Assembly (NCBI GenBank): GCA_963814905.1
Contig: CAWFEM010000013.1
Location: 310,001 to 374,000 of the forward strand
Reading direction: 5' to 3'
Source of the DNA: DASWJZ01 sp963814905
GTDB taxonomy: Bacteria; Pseudomonadota; Alphaproteobacteria; Rhizobiales; Afifellaceae
DNA length: 64,000 nucleotides
Positions 8,542 to 17,211 of this stretch are shown piece by piece. The notes below the pieces were generated by a model. It was not told where the DNA came from. It worked only from the letters and a program-made list of their open reading frames with translations, and searched no databases. Each line of letters opens with the position of its first letter. The stretch's first letter is position 1. Made by a program: the position numbers and the translations under genes.

Positions 8542-9543
8542 ATGGCATTCAAGCTGATTGAGGTCACAGCGGCCGAAGAGCGGACGCGCGCCATCGCATC
8601 GATTGCGAAGGAGATGGAGGTCGCCGATGTTCAGGTGAGCCAGCCGCTCGGCGACGGCCGTCGGCTGATCCGGCTCTTGGTCGGCGAGATGGACCGTCAG
8701 GCGCTCCTCGACCGGCTACAGGCGGCACTCGGCGAGTCCGAGAATTGGAACATCGTAATGATGCCCACGGACGTGGTGATCCCGAGGGAGGTCGAAGAAG
8801 AGGAACCGGAGCCAAGCACCGAGGCTGAGGAGGAGCGGGACCGGGAGCGCGCATCGAGGGAGGAATTGTACAACCTGGTCGCGAGCGGCGTTCACATTGA
8901 TCAGAATTTCTTGCTGCTTGTCTTCCTCTCGACCGTCGTCGCAACGGTGGGGCTTGAGCACGATAGTGTTGCCGTCGTGATCGGAGCAATGGTGATTGCT
9001 CCTCTTCTCGGTCCTAATGTCGCATTCGCATTCGCCACTGCGATCGCCGACCGCTCTCTCATGTTCTCTGCAACGCGATCGAGCCTGGTGGGCATTGCCC
9101 TAAGTGTGATTGTTGCCGGCGCGTTGGCGGTTCTCATCGGGCCGAATGCCACAAGCCCGGAGCTTCTTGCCCGAACGTCGCTCGACTATGATGGGATCGT
9201 TCTCGCCCTCGCATCCGGCGCGGCAGCGGCCCTTTCCGTGACCACTGGTCTATCGGCCACTCTGGTCGGTGTGATGGTCGCGGTTGCCTTGCTTCCTCCG
9301 GCGGCAACGGTCGGCATCATGATGGCCGCCCATCGGCCCGACCTTGCGGCGGGGGCCTTGATGTTGCTTGGCGCCAACGTAGCGTGCATCAACCTCGCCG
9401 CTCAGCTGGTGTTCGTCGCGAAGGGAATTCGGCCCCGGCTGTGGCACGAGCGAAAGAGCGCACGGAAGGCGGTCACGCTAAGTCTCGCAACCTGGATCAG
9501 CCTCCTGGCTGTCCTGATCCTGATCATCGCCCTCCGGCATTGA
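8542..9543 (+). CDS. DUF389 / TIGR00341 family membrane protein
   Basis: 333 residues. An N-terminal soluble part (about 1-110, with an acidic EVEEEEPEPSTEAEEE stretch) precedes a hydrophobic region with several membrane helices containing the family motif VVIGAMVIAPLLGPN and later VALLPPAATVGI. This matches the DUF389 family of uncharacterised inner-membrane proteins; no transport substrate is established. By eye its third codon positions are less GC-saturated than the neighbours, which hints at separate ancestry. It stands alone between the growth-pole gene and the convergent Mla operon. Start is the ATG after GGGGCGGCT. Confidence 0.8.
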   Translation: MAFKLIEVTAAEERTRAIASIAKEMEVADVQVSQPLGDGRRLIRLLVGEMDRQALLDRLQAALGESENWNIVMMPTDVVIPREVEEEEPEPSTEAEEERDRERASREELYNLVASGVHIDQNFLLLVFLSTVVATVGLEHDSVAVVIGAMVIAPLLGPNVAFAFATAIADRSLMFSATRSSLVGIALSVIVAGALAVLIGPNATSPELLARTSLDYDGIVLALASGAAAALSVTTGLSATLVGVMVAVALLPPAATVGIMMAAHRPDLAAGALMLLGANVACINLAAQLVFVAKGIRPRLWHERKSARKAVTLSLATWISLLAVLILIIALRH

Positions 9544-9544
9544 C

Positions 9545-9570
9545 CTCCGAGCCGCTGGAACGCCTCGGAG
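9545..9570. terminator. Possible shared hairpin between convergent genes
   Basis: CTCCGAG and CTCGGAG form a 7-bp stem around a 12-base loop in the 48-bp gap between the DUF389 gene and the convergent lipoprotein gene. There is no strong T-run on either strand, so it may only be a weak bidirectional terminator. Confidence 0.3.
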
Positions 9571-9591
9571 TCAGGATGGAGGCTTTCCGCT

Positions 9592-10248
9592 CTATCCGAA
9601 CGCCCAGCCGGCGATGTCGGTGAAAGCCTGCTCCATCGCCTGGTCGAGCGCGGTGACGACGGCGGCGGTTCCGCGCTGGGTGACCGGCACCACGTAGCGG
9701 AAGATGCGCGAGCGCAGCACGCGGCCATCGCGGTCGTTCATGACGCGCACGTCGAAATCGGCGACCGCGCCCTCAGGCGTCAGCTCGAAGGCGCGCACGT
9801 CCAGCACGATCTGATAGTCGATCAGGAGCCCCTGCCCCGGCACCGCGACGGCGCGCACGCGGCCGCTGTTCTGGAGCGTCTGCACCAGCCGCGCCTGCAA
9901 GAGCTTGGGCAGCCGGTCGCTCCAGACAGCACCCGGAAGATAGGCGTATTGCGACGGCGTCGGTCGGCCCGCGATGCGATCGGTGTCGAGTGCACGCACG
10001 GCAGTGGGCTCGGGCACAAGCACCTGGATGCTGCGGCGCTGCGACGGCGCGTCATTGGCGATGACCGGCGCGCTCAGGTCGTAGATGGAGTTCGGGGCGC
10101 CGGCGAGCATCGTGGTGCAGCCGAAAAGAAGGGCCGCCACGAGCGGCGCGACGACAATCCGAGCTCGCGGCGGCACATTCCGCCGCGCTGACGCTTTTTC
10201 TGGCCTCACACGCCCCCCCAACTCATCCGCCGCCTGGCCGCGGACCAT
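9592..10248 (-). CDS. ABC-type transport auxiliary lipoprotein, PqiC-like
   Basis: About 218 residues from the ATG at 10248, with a lipobox LLFGC after a hydrophobic stretch; the true start may be somewhat downstream because about 30 charged residues precede the hydrophobic segment. After Cys the body carries YDLSAP, a short RSIQVLVPEPTAV strand and the YLPGAVWSDRLPKLLQ segment typical of the PqiC/YmbA (DUF330) family. Such lipoproteins partner MCE proteins in moving lipid between the membranes. It is the last gene of the MlaE-MlaF-MlaD operon and starts 12 bp after the mlaD stop, so it is probably the outer-membrane-side component. Confidence 0.82.
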   Translation of the reverse strand: MVRGQAADELGGRVRPEKASARRNVPPRARIVVAPLVAALLFGCTTMLAGAPNSIYDLSAPVIANDAPSQRRSIQVLVPEPTAVRALDTDRIAGRPTPSQYAYLPGAVWSDRLPKLLQARLVQTLQNSGRVRAVAVPGQGLLIDYQIVLDVRAFELTPEGAVADFDVRVMNDRDGRVLRSRIFRYVVPVTQRGTAAVVTALDQAMEQAFTDIAGWAFG

Positions 10249-10260
10249 ATCAGCCGCAGC

Positions 10261-11571
10261 CTATCGCCGCCGCCCACCATATTCCGGCACGTTCTCTCCG
10301 CCGAGCAGGAATCCGGTCGGGTTCTGCTCCAGGTTGGAGATCACGCGGTCAAGCCGCCCGATCGTCCGCTGTCCCTCGGAGACGAGACTTTGGAGATCGC
10401 GCAGGCCGCGGTCGCTGAAGTCGTTGAGCCCGGTGCCCAAAGTCCCGATCTGCGCATTGAAATTGTCGGCCGCTGCCTTGATCGACGCCAGCGTCGCGGT
10501 CGCGTCCTCCAGGAGGCCGCCGGGGCCTTGGCCGGCCATGTTGTCGAGCTTGGTCAGCAGCGAATCCGCGCGCTCGCCGAGCGAGGAGAAGCGCTCGGAG
10601 ACGGCGCGCGCGTTGGCGACGACCTGCTTGATGTCCTCGCTGCTGCCGCCGAGCGAGGCGGCGAACTTGTCGAGATTGTCGAGCGAACGCGACAGCTTCT
10701 CCGGATCGATCGCGGCGATCAGGCTCTTGGATTTCTCGCCGAGCGCCGGCAGGCTTTCGGAGAAGGTCTGCGCGTTGGCGACCACGGAATCGACCTTCGA
10801 CATGATGGAATCGAGCGCCTCGCCCTGCTTCGCCAGGGTGTCGCTTGTCGCGCGGATGTTCTTGAGCGTCGCGTTGACGTCGTCCGGGTCGATCGCGGAA
10901 AGCAGCGCCTCGCCCTTGGTGACGATGCCGTCGAGCTTGGTGGAGGCGTCGGCGATCCCCTTCGCCGCGGCGGAGCCGTTGGCGACCAGCTCGCCGATGC
11001 CCTCGGAATTTTCCGCCAGCGCGCCGGTGAATTTGCGGATGTCGAGGATCGCCAGCGAGATGTCGTCGGAATTGTCGGAGATCGTGGATTCGAGCTTCTG
11101 CAGCGTTTCGTCGGCGCGTGACAGGAGCGTGCGGGCACCGGCCATCAGGTCCTGCATGGAGGAGCGCGTCGCGATAATGGTCGGGTCGGGCTGCGCCTCC
11201 CAGATCGGCGGCAGGTTCGGCGAACCTCCGGCCATCTCGATATAGCCGACGCCGGTCAGGCCCTGGAAGCCGAGGGTGACCTGGGTGTCGGCCTTGACGG
11301 AAGGCTTGGGCTGGACGCGCAGGCTGGCGATCACGACGCGCGGGTTCTTGGGATCGAGATCGAGCGTCTTCACGTCGCCGATCTTGATGCCGTTGAAAAC
11401 GACCTGGCTGCCGACGGAAAGCCCGGTGACCGGGTCCTCGAAGATCACGGTGAGCGGCGAGTCAGCCGTATCGCCGGAGGCGCTCGCGAGCCAGTAGATG
11501 AACACGAAGCCGAGCGCCAGCACGACAAGCGTGAAGGCGCCGATCAGAGCCGTGTTGGCCTTGGTTTCCAT
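10261..11571 (-). CDS. mlaD: MlaD-type MCE family lipid-transport protein
   Basis: 436 residues. One N-terminal membrane anchor (ALIGAFTLVVLALGFVFIYW, about 8-28) is followed by an MCE domain (about 38-120) with the typical GLSVGSQVVFNGIKIG and GFQGLTGVGYIEM segments. A long helical region (about 140-410) ends in a short tail. E. coli MlaD is about 180 residues; the long C-terminal helical extension is the form usual in alphaproteobacteria and resembles a needle-like MCE tunnel. It binds lipid in the periplasm and docks on the MlaEF complex encoded just upstream in the same operon. Confidence 0.9.
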   Translation of the reverse strand: METKANTALIGAFTLVVLALGFVFIYWLASASGDTADSPLTVIFEDPVTGLSVGSQVVFNGIKIGDVKTLDLDPKNPRVVIASLRVQPKPSVKADTQVTLGFQGLTGVGYIEMAGGSPNLPPIWEAQPDPTIIATRSSMQDLMAGARTLLSRADETLQKLESTISDNSDDISLAILDIRKFTGALAENSEGIGELVANGSAAAKGIADASTKLDGIVTKGEALLSAIDPDDVNATLKNIRATSDTLAKQGEALDSIMSKVDSVVANAQTFSESLPALGEKSKSLIAAIDPEKLSRSLDNLDKFAASLGGSSEDIKQVVANARAVSERFSSLGERADSLLTKLDNMAGQGPGGLLEDATATLASIKAAADNFNAQIGTLGTGLNDFSDRGLRDLQSLVSEGQRTIGRLDRVISNLEQNPTGFLLGGENVPEYGGRRR

Positions 11572-11585
11572 CGCGTCACTCTACC

Positions 11586-12359
11586 TTACGCAAACGCCGC
11601 GCGCGCCCTTTTGCCGGTGAAATAGTCCTTCACCCAAGGATGGTCGAACCGCCGCATTTCGTCGAGGTCGCCCTCGACCAGGACACGCTTGTCGCCGATC
11701 ACCGCGATCCGGTCGACGATCGCGTCAAGCGTGTCGAGATCGTGGGTTACCATGACCACCGTGAGGCCCAAAGTGTTTCTGAGGTCCTCGATCAGGGTGT
11801 CGAAGGCGGACGCGGAGATCGGGTCGAGCCCGGCGGTCGGTTCGTCGAGAAAGAGAATGTCGGGATCGAGGGCGAGCGCGCGGGCGAGCGCGGCGCGCTT
11901 GATCATGCCGCCGGAGAGCTCGGCCGGAAACTTTCCGCCGTCGCTTTCCTTGAGGCCCACGAGCTCAACCTTCACATTCGCGAGAGCGCGCACCAGCCGG
12001 CCGGGCAGATCGAGATATTCGCGCATCGGGATTTCGACGTTCTGCGCCACCGTGAGCGAGGAGAAGAGCGCCCCGAACTGGAAGAGCACGCCCCAGCGCC
12101 GCTCGATATCGACATCCGGCCCGTCCGGCCCGTGCAGCTTGCCGAAGGCCTCGATGTCGCCGGCCTGCGGCTGCACCAGGCCGAGGATGGAGCGCATCAG
12201 CACCGATTTTCCGGTGCCGGACGCACCGACGATCGCCAGGATCTCGCCACGCCTCACCTCGAAATCGAGGTTCTCCAGCACCGTCCCATCGCCGAACCCG
12301 ACCGTCAGGCCGCGCACGCGGATGATCGGCTCGCCCACGCCTTTGCCGTTGAGAGCCAT
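11586..12359 (-). CDS. mlaF: MlaF-type ABC transporter ATP-binding protein
   Basis: 257 residues from the ATG at 12359. Walker A is GASGTGKSVL, the signature is LSGGMIKRAALARAL and Walker B is ILFLDEPTAGLD; the GLDPISA sequence after Walker B and the signature LSGGM are characteristic of MlaF-like ATPases. It should power phospholipid movement by the MlaE permease. The start codon overlaps the stop of mlaE by one base (TGATG), so the two are translationally coupled. The longer upstream reading frame is mlaE in another frame. Confidence 0.93.
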   Translation of the reverse strand: MALNGKGVGEPIIRVRGLTVGFGDGTVLENLDFEVRRGEILAIVGASGTGKSVLMRSILGLVQPQAGDIEAFGKLHGPDGPDVDIERRWGVLFQFGALFSSLTVAQNVEIPMREYLDLPGRLVRALANVKVELVGLKESDGGKFPAELSGGMIKRAALARALALDPDILFLDEPTAGLDPISASAFDTLIEDLRNTLGLTVVMVTHDLDTLDAIVDRIAVIGDKRVLVEGDLDEMRRFDHPWVKDYFTGKRARAAFA

Positions 12360-13489
12360 CAGAAATCGATCGCGCCGTAGAAGATGGCGAACACGCCATC
12401 GACCACGATCACCATGAAGATCGACTTCACCACAGAGGCGGTCGTGTGCCGGCCGAGCAACTCCGCGCTGCCACGCACCGCCATTCCCTCCGTGCAGGCG
12501 ATGAGCGAGACGATCAGCGCCATGAACGGCGCCTTGATGAGACCGCCCCAGAGCGAAGCGAAGGTCACCGCCCCCTGCAGTCGCTGCAGGAAGGCGACGG
12601 GCGGTATGTCGACGTAGGCCCAAAGCGTCAGCATGGCGCCGGCAAGCGTGGCCAGCACCGACAGGAAGCTCAAAAGCGGGACGGTCAGGATCAGCGCCAG
12701 CGCGCGCGGCAGCACCAGAACGTTCACCGGATCGAGCCCCATGACACGCAGCGCGTCGATCTCCTCGCGCATCTGCATGGAGCCGAGCTCGGCGGTGATG
12801 GCGCTGCCGGAGCGGCCGGCCACCATGATCGCGGTCAGGAGCGGCGCAAGCTCGCGCACCGTCAGGATGCCGACGAGATCGACGGTGAACACGCTGGCGC
12901 CGAAGAAGCGGAGCTGGAAGGCGCCTTGCTGCGCCACGATGCAGCCGATCAGGAACGACATCACCGCGATGATCGGAACGGCGCGCACTCCGGTCAGCTC
13001 GGCCTGGCGGAGCACGGCCATGACGCGGAAGGTGAACGGGTGGACGACGACGTTGCCGAACTCGCGCATCGTGCCGCCGAGCATGCGCAAGAGCTTCTCG
13101 CCGTCGGCCGTCACCGACAGGACGGTCTCGCCAATATCCTCCAGCACAGAGCGCCGGACGCGCCGCCGCTCCGGCTCGCCGCGCGCCAACACGTCGCGCA
13201 CGCGGGTCAGAAGCAGGGCGCGCTCCGGGGCGACCCCACGCCAGGCGACGCGGCCGCCGCCGTCGATCGCCTCGCGCTCAAGCTTGGCGAGCAGGAAAGC
13301 GCCGGCGGTGTCGAGCGCGCCGACCTCCGAAAGATCGAGCACAAGCTGCTGCGGCTCGCTCTCGGGCAACTTCAGGAAGATATCGCCGATGCGCTGATCG
13401 AGACTACGCGCCTGCTCGATGACCCAGCCGCCGCCGGGAAACAGAAACAGGCGGCCCGCCTCGAAATGGTGCTCAAGCGTTGCCGACAT
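12359..13489 (-). CDS. mlaE: MlaE-type permease with N-terminal STAS domain
   Basis: 376 residues. The N-terminal ~110 residues form a STAS-like domain (QQLVLDLSEVGALDTAGAFL), and the rest is an MlaE permease with the family segments FLIGCIVAQQGAFQL, GRSGSAITAELGSM and EEIDALRVMGLDPV. E. coli encodes the STAS protein MlaB separately; here it is fused to the permease, as in many alphaproteobacteria. It is the first gene of a four-gene operon for retrograde or anterograde glycerophospholipid transport. The start MSATLEHHF at 13489 was preferred over upstream Arg-rich codons. A divergent dgcN gene begins 115 bp away. Confidence 0.9.
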   Translation of the reverse strand: MSATLEHHFEAGRLFLFPGGGWVIEQARSLDQRIGDIFLKLPESEPQQLVLDLSEVGALDTAGAFLLAKLEREAIDGGGRVAWRGVAPERALLLTRVRDVLARGEPERRRVRRSVLEDIGETVLSVTADGEKLLRMLGGTMREFGNVVVHPFTFRVMAVLRQAELTGVRAVPIIAVMSFLIGCIVAQQGAFQLRFFGASVFTVDLVGILTVRELAPLLTAIMVAGRSGSAITAELGSMQMREEIDALRVMGLDPVNVLVLPRALALILTVPLLSFLSVLATLAGAMLTLWAYVDIPPVAFLQRLQGAVTFASLWGGLIKAPFMALIVSLIACTEGMAVRGSAELLGRHTTASVVKSIFMVIVVDGVFAIFYGAIDF

Positions 13490-13604
13490 GAAAGGCGTCC
13501 CAACCCGCTGACGAATGCGCCGCCGCCGTGCTAGCAGATGCCGCGGAGACGGCAAGTTTGGCCAATCCGCGACACACCCACAAGCGCAAGGCGGGCACAG
13601 CGCG

Positions 13605-14618
13605 ATGGCAATCGAGAAACCCTACCTCCTTTTCCTCGGCGATGTGCACGATGCGCTCGCCGCCAAGACCGCTTACGGCGTCGTCGATTGGCGGCGCGAC
13701 TGGTGCGTGGGCCAGCTCAGGCTCCCCGGCTGCAAGGCCGATACGGGCCTCCCCGACATGGATATCGCGGCCGCGCGCGCGGCCGGCGCGAAGACGCTCG
13801 TCGTCGGCGCGGTCAATGCCGGCGGCGTGCTCCCGGAGAAATGGATCGCCTCGATCGTTCAGGCGATCGAAGCCGGCATGGATGTCGCGAGCGGCCTGCA
13901 CGACCGGCTTTCCTCCGTCCCGGCGATCGCCGCGGCGGCGGAAAAGCACGGCGCCGCGCTCCACGACGTCCGCCATGCGGGCCGTCTGTTCGCCACCGGC
14001 AAAGGGACGCGCCGGCCGGGAAAGCGGCTCCTGACGGTCGGCACGGATTGCTCGGTCGGCAAGAAATACGCGGCATTGGCGCTGGAGAAGGCGATGATCG
14101 CGCGCGGCTACGACGCCGCCTTCTGCGCGACCGGACAGACCGGTGTCCTGATCGCCGAGCGCGGCGCCGCGATCGACGCGGTCGCCGCCGACTTCATCTC
14201 CGGCGCGGTGGAATGGATCGCGCCCGCCGCCGATGAGAGCCACTGGCAGATCGTGGAGGGCCAGGGGTCGCTCTTCCATCCTTCCTTCGCCGGCGTATCG
14301 CTCGGGCTCCTGCATGGCGCGCAGCCGGACGGCTTCGTCGTCTGCCATGAGCCGACACGCAAGACCATGCGCGGCGTGGCGCATCCTCTCCCCTCTATTC
14401 AGGCGGTGATCGACGAGACGGTCTCGCTCGGACGGCTGACGAACCCCGACATCCGTCCGGTCGGCATCGCCATCAACACCGCCGCGCTCGAGGACGCGGC
14501 GGCGGAACGCTGTCTGGCGGAGGCGGCGGAGGCGCATGGCATGCCGGCGGTCGACCCGATCCGCATCGGCGTCGAGCCCCTGGTCGACCGCATCGAGGCA
14601 CTTTTCGGCAAGCCATGA
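13605..14618 (+). CDS. dgcN: D-glutamate N-acetyltransferase DgcN (DUF1611 family)
   Basis: 337 residues from the ATG at 13605 (MAIEKPYLLFLGDVHD). The N-terminal half has DWRRDWCVGQLRLPGC and the C-terminal half a P-loop-like GTDCSVGKKYAALAL and VEGQGSLFHPSFAGVSLGLL, as in DUF1611 proteins. In marine bacteria DgcN acetylates D-glutamate using acetyl-CoA, and DgcA then epimerises N-acetyl-D-Glu to the L form. The adjoining gene encodes the DgcA-type racemase and overlaps by four bases (ATGA), exactly the published pairing. This supports use of D-amino acids released from peptidoglycan. Confidence rests on family plus context. Confidence 0.85.
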   Translation: MAIEKPYLLFLGDVHDALAAKTAYGVVDWRRDWCVGQLRLPGCKADTGLPDMDIAAARAAGAKTLVVGAVNAGGVLPEKWIASIVQAIEAGMDVASGLHDRLSSVPAIAAAAEKHGAALHDVRHAGRLFATGKGTRRPGKRLLTVGTDCSVGKKYAALALEKAMIARGYDAAFCATGQTGVLIAERGAAIDAVAADFISGAVEWIAPAADESHWQIVEGQGSLFHPSFAGVSLGLLHGAQPDGFVVCHEPTRKTMRGVAHPLPSIQAVIDETVSLGRLTNPDIRPVGIAINTAALEDAAAERCLAEAAEAHGMPAVDPIRIGVEPLVDRIEALFGKP

Positions 14619-15586
14619 CGATTTCCGTCAAAGCCCGGGCCGAGACCTGGCCGATCGCCGGCTCCTTCGTGATATCGCGCGGCGCGCGCACCGAGGTGAC
14701 GGTCGTCGTCGCCGAAATCCGCGAAGGCGCGCATGCCGGGCGCGGCGAATGCGTGCCCTATTCCCGTTACGGCGAGACGATCGAGAGCGTGCTTGCGGCG
14801 ATCGAAGCCGCGCCCCTCGATGGCGACCGCGAAGCGCTCAGGCGCGCGATGCCGCCCGGCGCGGCGCGCAACGCCCTCGACTGCGCGCTCTGGGACCTTG
14901 AAGCCAAGAAGAGCGGCGCGCCCGCCTGGAAGCTTGCCGGGCTTGGCCCACTGAGGCCGGCCGTCACCTGCTTCACGCTAAGCCTCGGTACGCCGGACTC
15001 CATGGCCGAGGCGGCACGGAAGGCGGCCGACCTGCCGCTCCTGAAGGTAAAGCTCGGCGGCGAAGGCGATCCGGCCCGCATCCATGCCGTCAGGCGCGCT
15101 GCGCCGGATGCCGAACTCGTCGTCGACGCCAATGAGGCGTGGTCGGCGGAGACCTTCGCGGAGAACATGCGGGCCTGCGCGGAGGCGCATGTCGCGCTGA
15201 TCGAGCAGCCGCTGCCGGCGGATGCCGACGAAATGCTGCGGAACGTCGAGCACGTCGTTCCGATCTGCGCCGACGAAAGCGTGCATGTCGCCGCCGACCT
15301 CGACGCGCTCGCCGGCAAATACGACGCGGTGAACGTGAAGCTCGACAAGGCCGGCGGGCTAACGGAGGCGCTGGAGCTCGCACGTGCCGCACGGCAGCGC
15401 GAGCTTCTCGTCATGGTCGGCTGCATGCTCGCCACCTCGCTCGCCATGGCCCCGGCCATGCTGGTGGCGCAGGCGGCCGACTTCGTGGATCTCGACGGGC
15501 CGTTGCTCCTGTCGAAGGACCGCGTCCCGGGGCTCGCCTATTCCGGTGCGCTTGTCTCGCCGCCAGAACCGGCGCTCTGGGGCTGA
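14615..15586 (+). CDS. dgcA: N-acetyl-D-glutamate racemase DgcA (enolase superfamily)
   Basis: 323 residues with the muconate-lactonising/dipeptide-epimerase fold. Catalytic features are in order: LLKVKLGG (KxK acid/base Lys), metal ligands in VVDANEAW, IEQPLP and CADESVH, then the second catalytic Lys in NVKLDKAGG. Alone it would be called an L-Ala-D/L-Glu epimerase, but the overlapping upstream DgcN makes N-acetyl-D-Glu racemase more likely. The last 49 bp overlap the 3' end of the convergent MFS gene. Confidence 0.85.
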   Translation: MTISVKARAETWPIAGSFVISRGARTEVTVVVAEIREGAHAGRGECVPYSRYGETIESVLAAIEAAPLDGDREALRRAMPPGAARNALDCALWDLEAKKSGAPAWKLAGLGPLRPAVTCFTLSLGTPDSMAEAARKAADLPLLKVKLGGEGDPARIHAVRRAAPDAELVVDANEAWSAETFAENMRACAEAHVALIEQPLPADADEMLRNVEHVVPICADESVHVAADLDALAGKYDAVNVKLDKAGGLTEALELARAARQRELLVMVGCMLATSLAMAPAMLVAQAADFVDLDGPLLLSKDRVPGLAYSGALVSPPEPALWG

Positions 15587-16749
15587 AGCCCACGCGGCAG
15601 GCCGTTGGCGATCCAGGCGGCCGGCAGAGCGACCGCCGCGGCCGCGATGAAGGCGAAGGTCGGCGAGATACGAAAGAGCAGCCCGCCGGCCGTCATCGCC
15701 ACCGCCAGGCCGGAACTCTGGCAGAACTGATAGGCCGCCTGCAAACGCGCCGTATGACCGGGCGTCGCCACGGCCCCAATCGTCATCATGACGCCGAGAT
15801 GGGTCATGCCGAAGGTCGCGGCGTGCAGGGTCTGCAGCGCGAAGGCCGCGGCCGGTTCAGTGGCGAAGGGAAAGAGCGACCAGCGCACGAGCGCCGCAAT
15901 GCTGCCGGCCAGGATGAAACGCCGCGCGCCCCAGTTCGGCAGAAGCTTCTTCACGACGCCGAAGAGCGCAACCTCTACCGCGACGGCGTAGGCCCAGAGC
16001 GCACCGATCAGCGCGCCGGAGAAGCCGTTCGCCTGCCAATAGAGCGTGCCGAACGTGTAGAAGACGCCATGCGCGCCGAGCGTGAGCGTGCCGGCGACAA
16101 GCGCGCGGCGAAGCGTCGGATCCGAAAACGCCTTCTTCAAGCCGAATTTCTCCGACGCGACGGGGGGCGCCGGCACGCGCGGCGCGGCCAGCGCCATCAC
16201 GCCGGCGGCCGCGTAGGCGGCGACGAGCACGGCAAGCACCGCGTCGCCGGTGAAACGCTGCACGACTGCCGCGGCGGCAAGGCTCCCCCCGATGAAGCCC
16301 GCGGAGCCCCACAGCCGTACGCGGCCATAGTCGATCCCGTGCAGGCGGACGCCGAAAAGGATCACCGCCTCGCTGAACGGGCCAAGCGTGCTCCAGAACA
16401 TCAGCGCGGCGCCGGTAAAGAGCAGGATCGGCCAGAAGCCGGAAGCTAGGAGTGGCGCGACGAAGAGCGAAGCGGCGAGGAAGGCGTAGAGCGCGCCGGC
16501 GGCGCGCAACGATGGGAGCCGGTCGGCGAACCCGACCAGCGCCGGAGAGACGAGAATGCGCACGATGAGCGGAAGCGCCAGGATCACGCTGATCTCGCCC
16601 GGCCCGAGCGCCCTGGAATGAAGCCAGATCGGGAAGAACGGCAGGTAGATGCCGTTGGCGAAGAATATGGAGGCGCAGAACGCGCCGGCGCGGATGGCGT
16701 AGGTGCGTCCAGCGGCACGTCCAGCGGCGGGGGGCATCGCGTAAGCCAT
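15538..16749 (-). CDS. MFS transporter, MFS_1-like (PPP family)
   Basis: 403 residues with about twelve membrane helices. The start MAYAMPPAAGRAAG leads into FCASIFFANGIYLPFFPIWL, which is typical of the MFS_1-like group that includes the 3-phenylpropionate transporter HcaT and sugar exporters. Substrate unknown. Its 3' end overlaps that of dgcA by 49 bp on the opposite strand; whether it carries a substrate or product of the D-glutamate pathway is open, since the two genes are convergent and not co-transcribed. Confidence 0.8.
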   Translation of the reverse strand: MAYAMPPAAGRAAGRTYAIRAGAFCASIFFANGIYLPFFPIWLHSRALGPGEISVILALPLIVRILVSPALVGFADRLPSLRAAGALYAFLAASLFVAPLLASGFWPILLFTGAALMFWSTLGPFSEAVILFGVRLHGIDYGRVRLWGSAGFIGGSLAAAAVVQRFTGDAVLAVLVAAYAAAGVMALAAPRVPAPPVASEKFGLKKAFSDPTLRRALVAGTLTLGAHGVFYTFGTLYWQANGFSGALIGALWAYAVAVEVALFGVVKKLLPNWGARRFILAGSIAALVRWSLFPFATEPAAAFALQTLHAATFGMTHLGVMMTIGAVATPGHTARLQAAYQFCQSSGLAVAMTAGGLLFRISPTFAFIAAAAVALPAAWIANGLPRGLQPQSAGSGGETSAPE

Positions 16750-16757
16750 TTCTTAAA

Positions 16758-16789
16758 GCGTTTTCCGCTTTCCTGGCGCCGGAAAACGC
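16758..16789. repeat. Palindromic intergenic element
   Basis: GCGTTTTCCG (16758-16767) and its exact complement CGGAAAACGC (16780-16789) flank a 12-base loop, in the 58-bp divergent region between the MFS gene and a small conserved gene. The sequence resembles a short Rhizobiales intergenic palindrome. It could act as a hairpin or a protein-binding site on both promoters. Confidence 0.6.
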
Positions 16790-16807
16790 GCGTCACGGAG
16801 TATCGAA

Positions 16808-17206
16808 ATGGCCGGCCGAAAGAGCCTCGGGCATATCAGCGAGTCCGATTTCGACAGCCTTCTACAGGCGCTTTCCGATACGACCAAGGGGCGCTCGTTC
16901 CTGCAGGAATACCGGCGCCGCTGCCAGCCGGCCGAAACGCTCGGGCTCTTGGATTCGCTGCAGCGGATCGAGACCACCATGGAAGGCGTCCGCAGCCAGT
17001 TGCAACCGGAGCGGATTGCCGGAGAGCTGCAGCACGTCGCGATGACGCTCGATATCGCGCTCGAAGGTGTGGAGGCCGATCCGGAGGGCGACGAAACGGC
17101 GCGCCGTTTCGCGCTTGTCGCGCGCGTCCGGCGCGAGCTGCAGGCGCTGACGCAGACCCTCGTCAACACGCCGGCGGACCCGAAGAAGGCCGACGAGCCG
17201 CGCTGA
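16808..17206 (+). CDS. Conserved hypothetical protein, helical
   Basis: 132 residues, starting MAGRKSLGHISESDFDSLL. It is soluble, strongly helical and ends in a charged tail. I recognise no domain. The opening phrase ISESDFDSLLQALSDTTKGRSFLQEYRRR looks like that of chemotaxis/CheZ-like or HPt-like small proteins, but no catalytic residue is evident and I do not assign a function. Good coding bias and a clear start support it as a real gene. It is divergent from the MFS gene and convergent with the dehydratase gene, with 5 bp between stops. Confidence 0.65.
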   Translation: MAGRKSLGHISESDFDSLLQALSDTTKGRSFLQEYRRRCQPAETLGLLDSLQRIETTMEGVRSQLQPERIAGELQHVAMTLDIALEGVEADPEGDETARRFALVARVRRELQALTQTLVNTPADPKKADEPR

Positions 17207-17211
17207 AGCTT

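Noticed and set aside
12446..13534. 362-codon plus-strand frame opposite mlaE
   Set aside because: Antisense to a well-conserved permease; His/Arg/Gln-rich with no domain.
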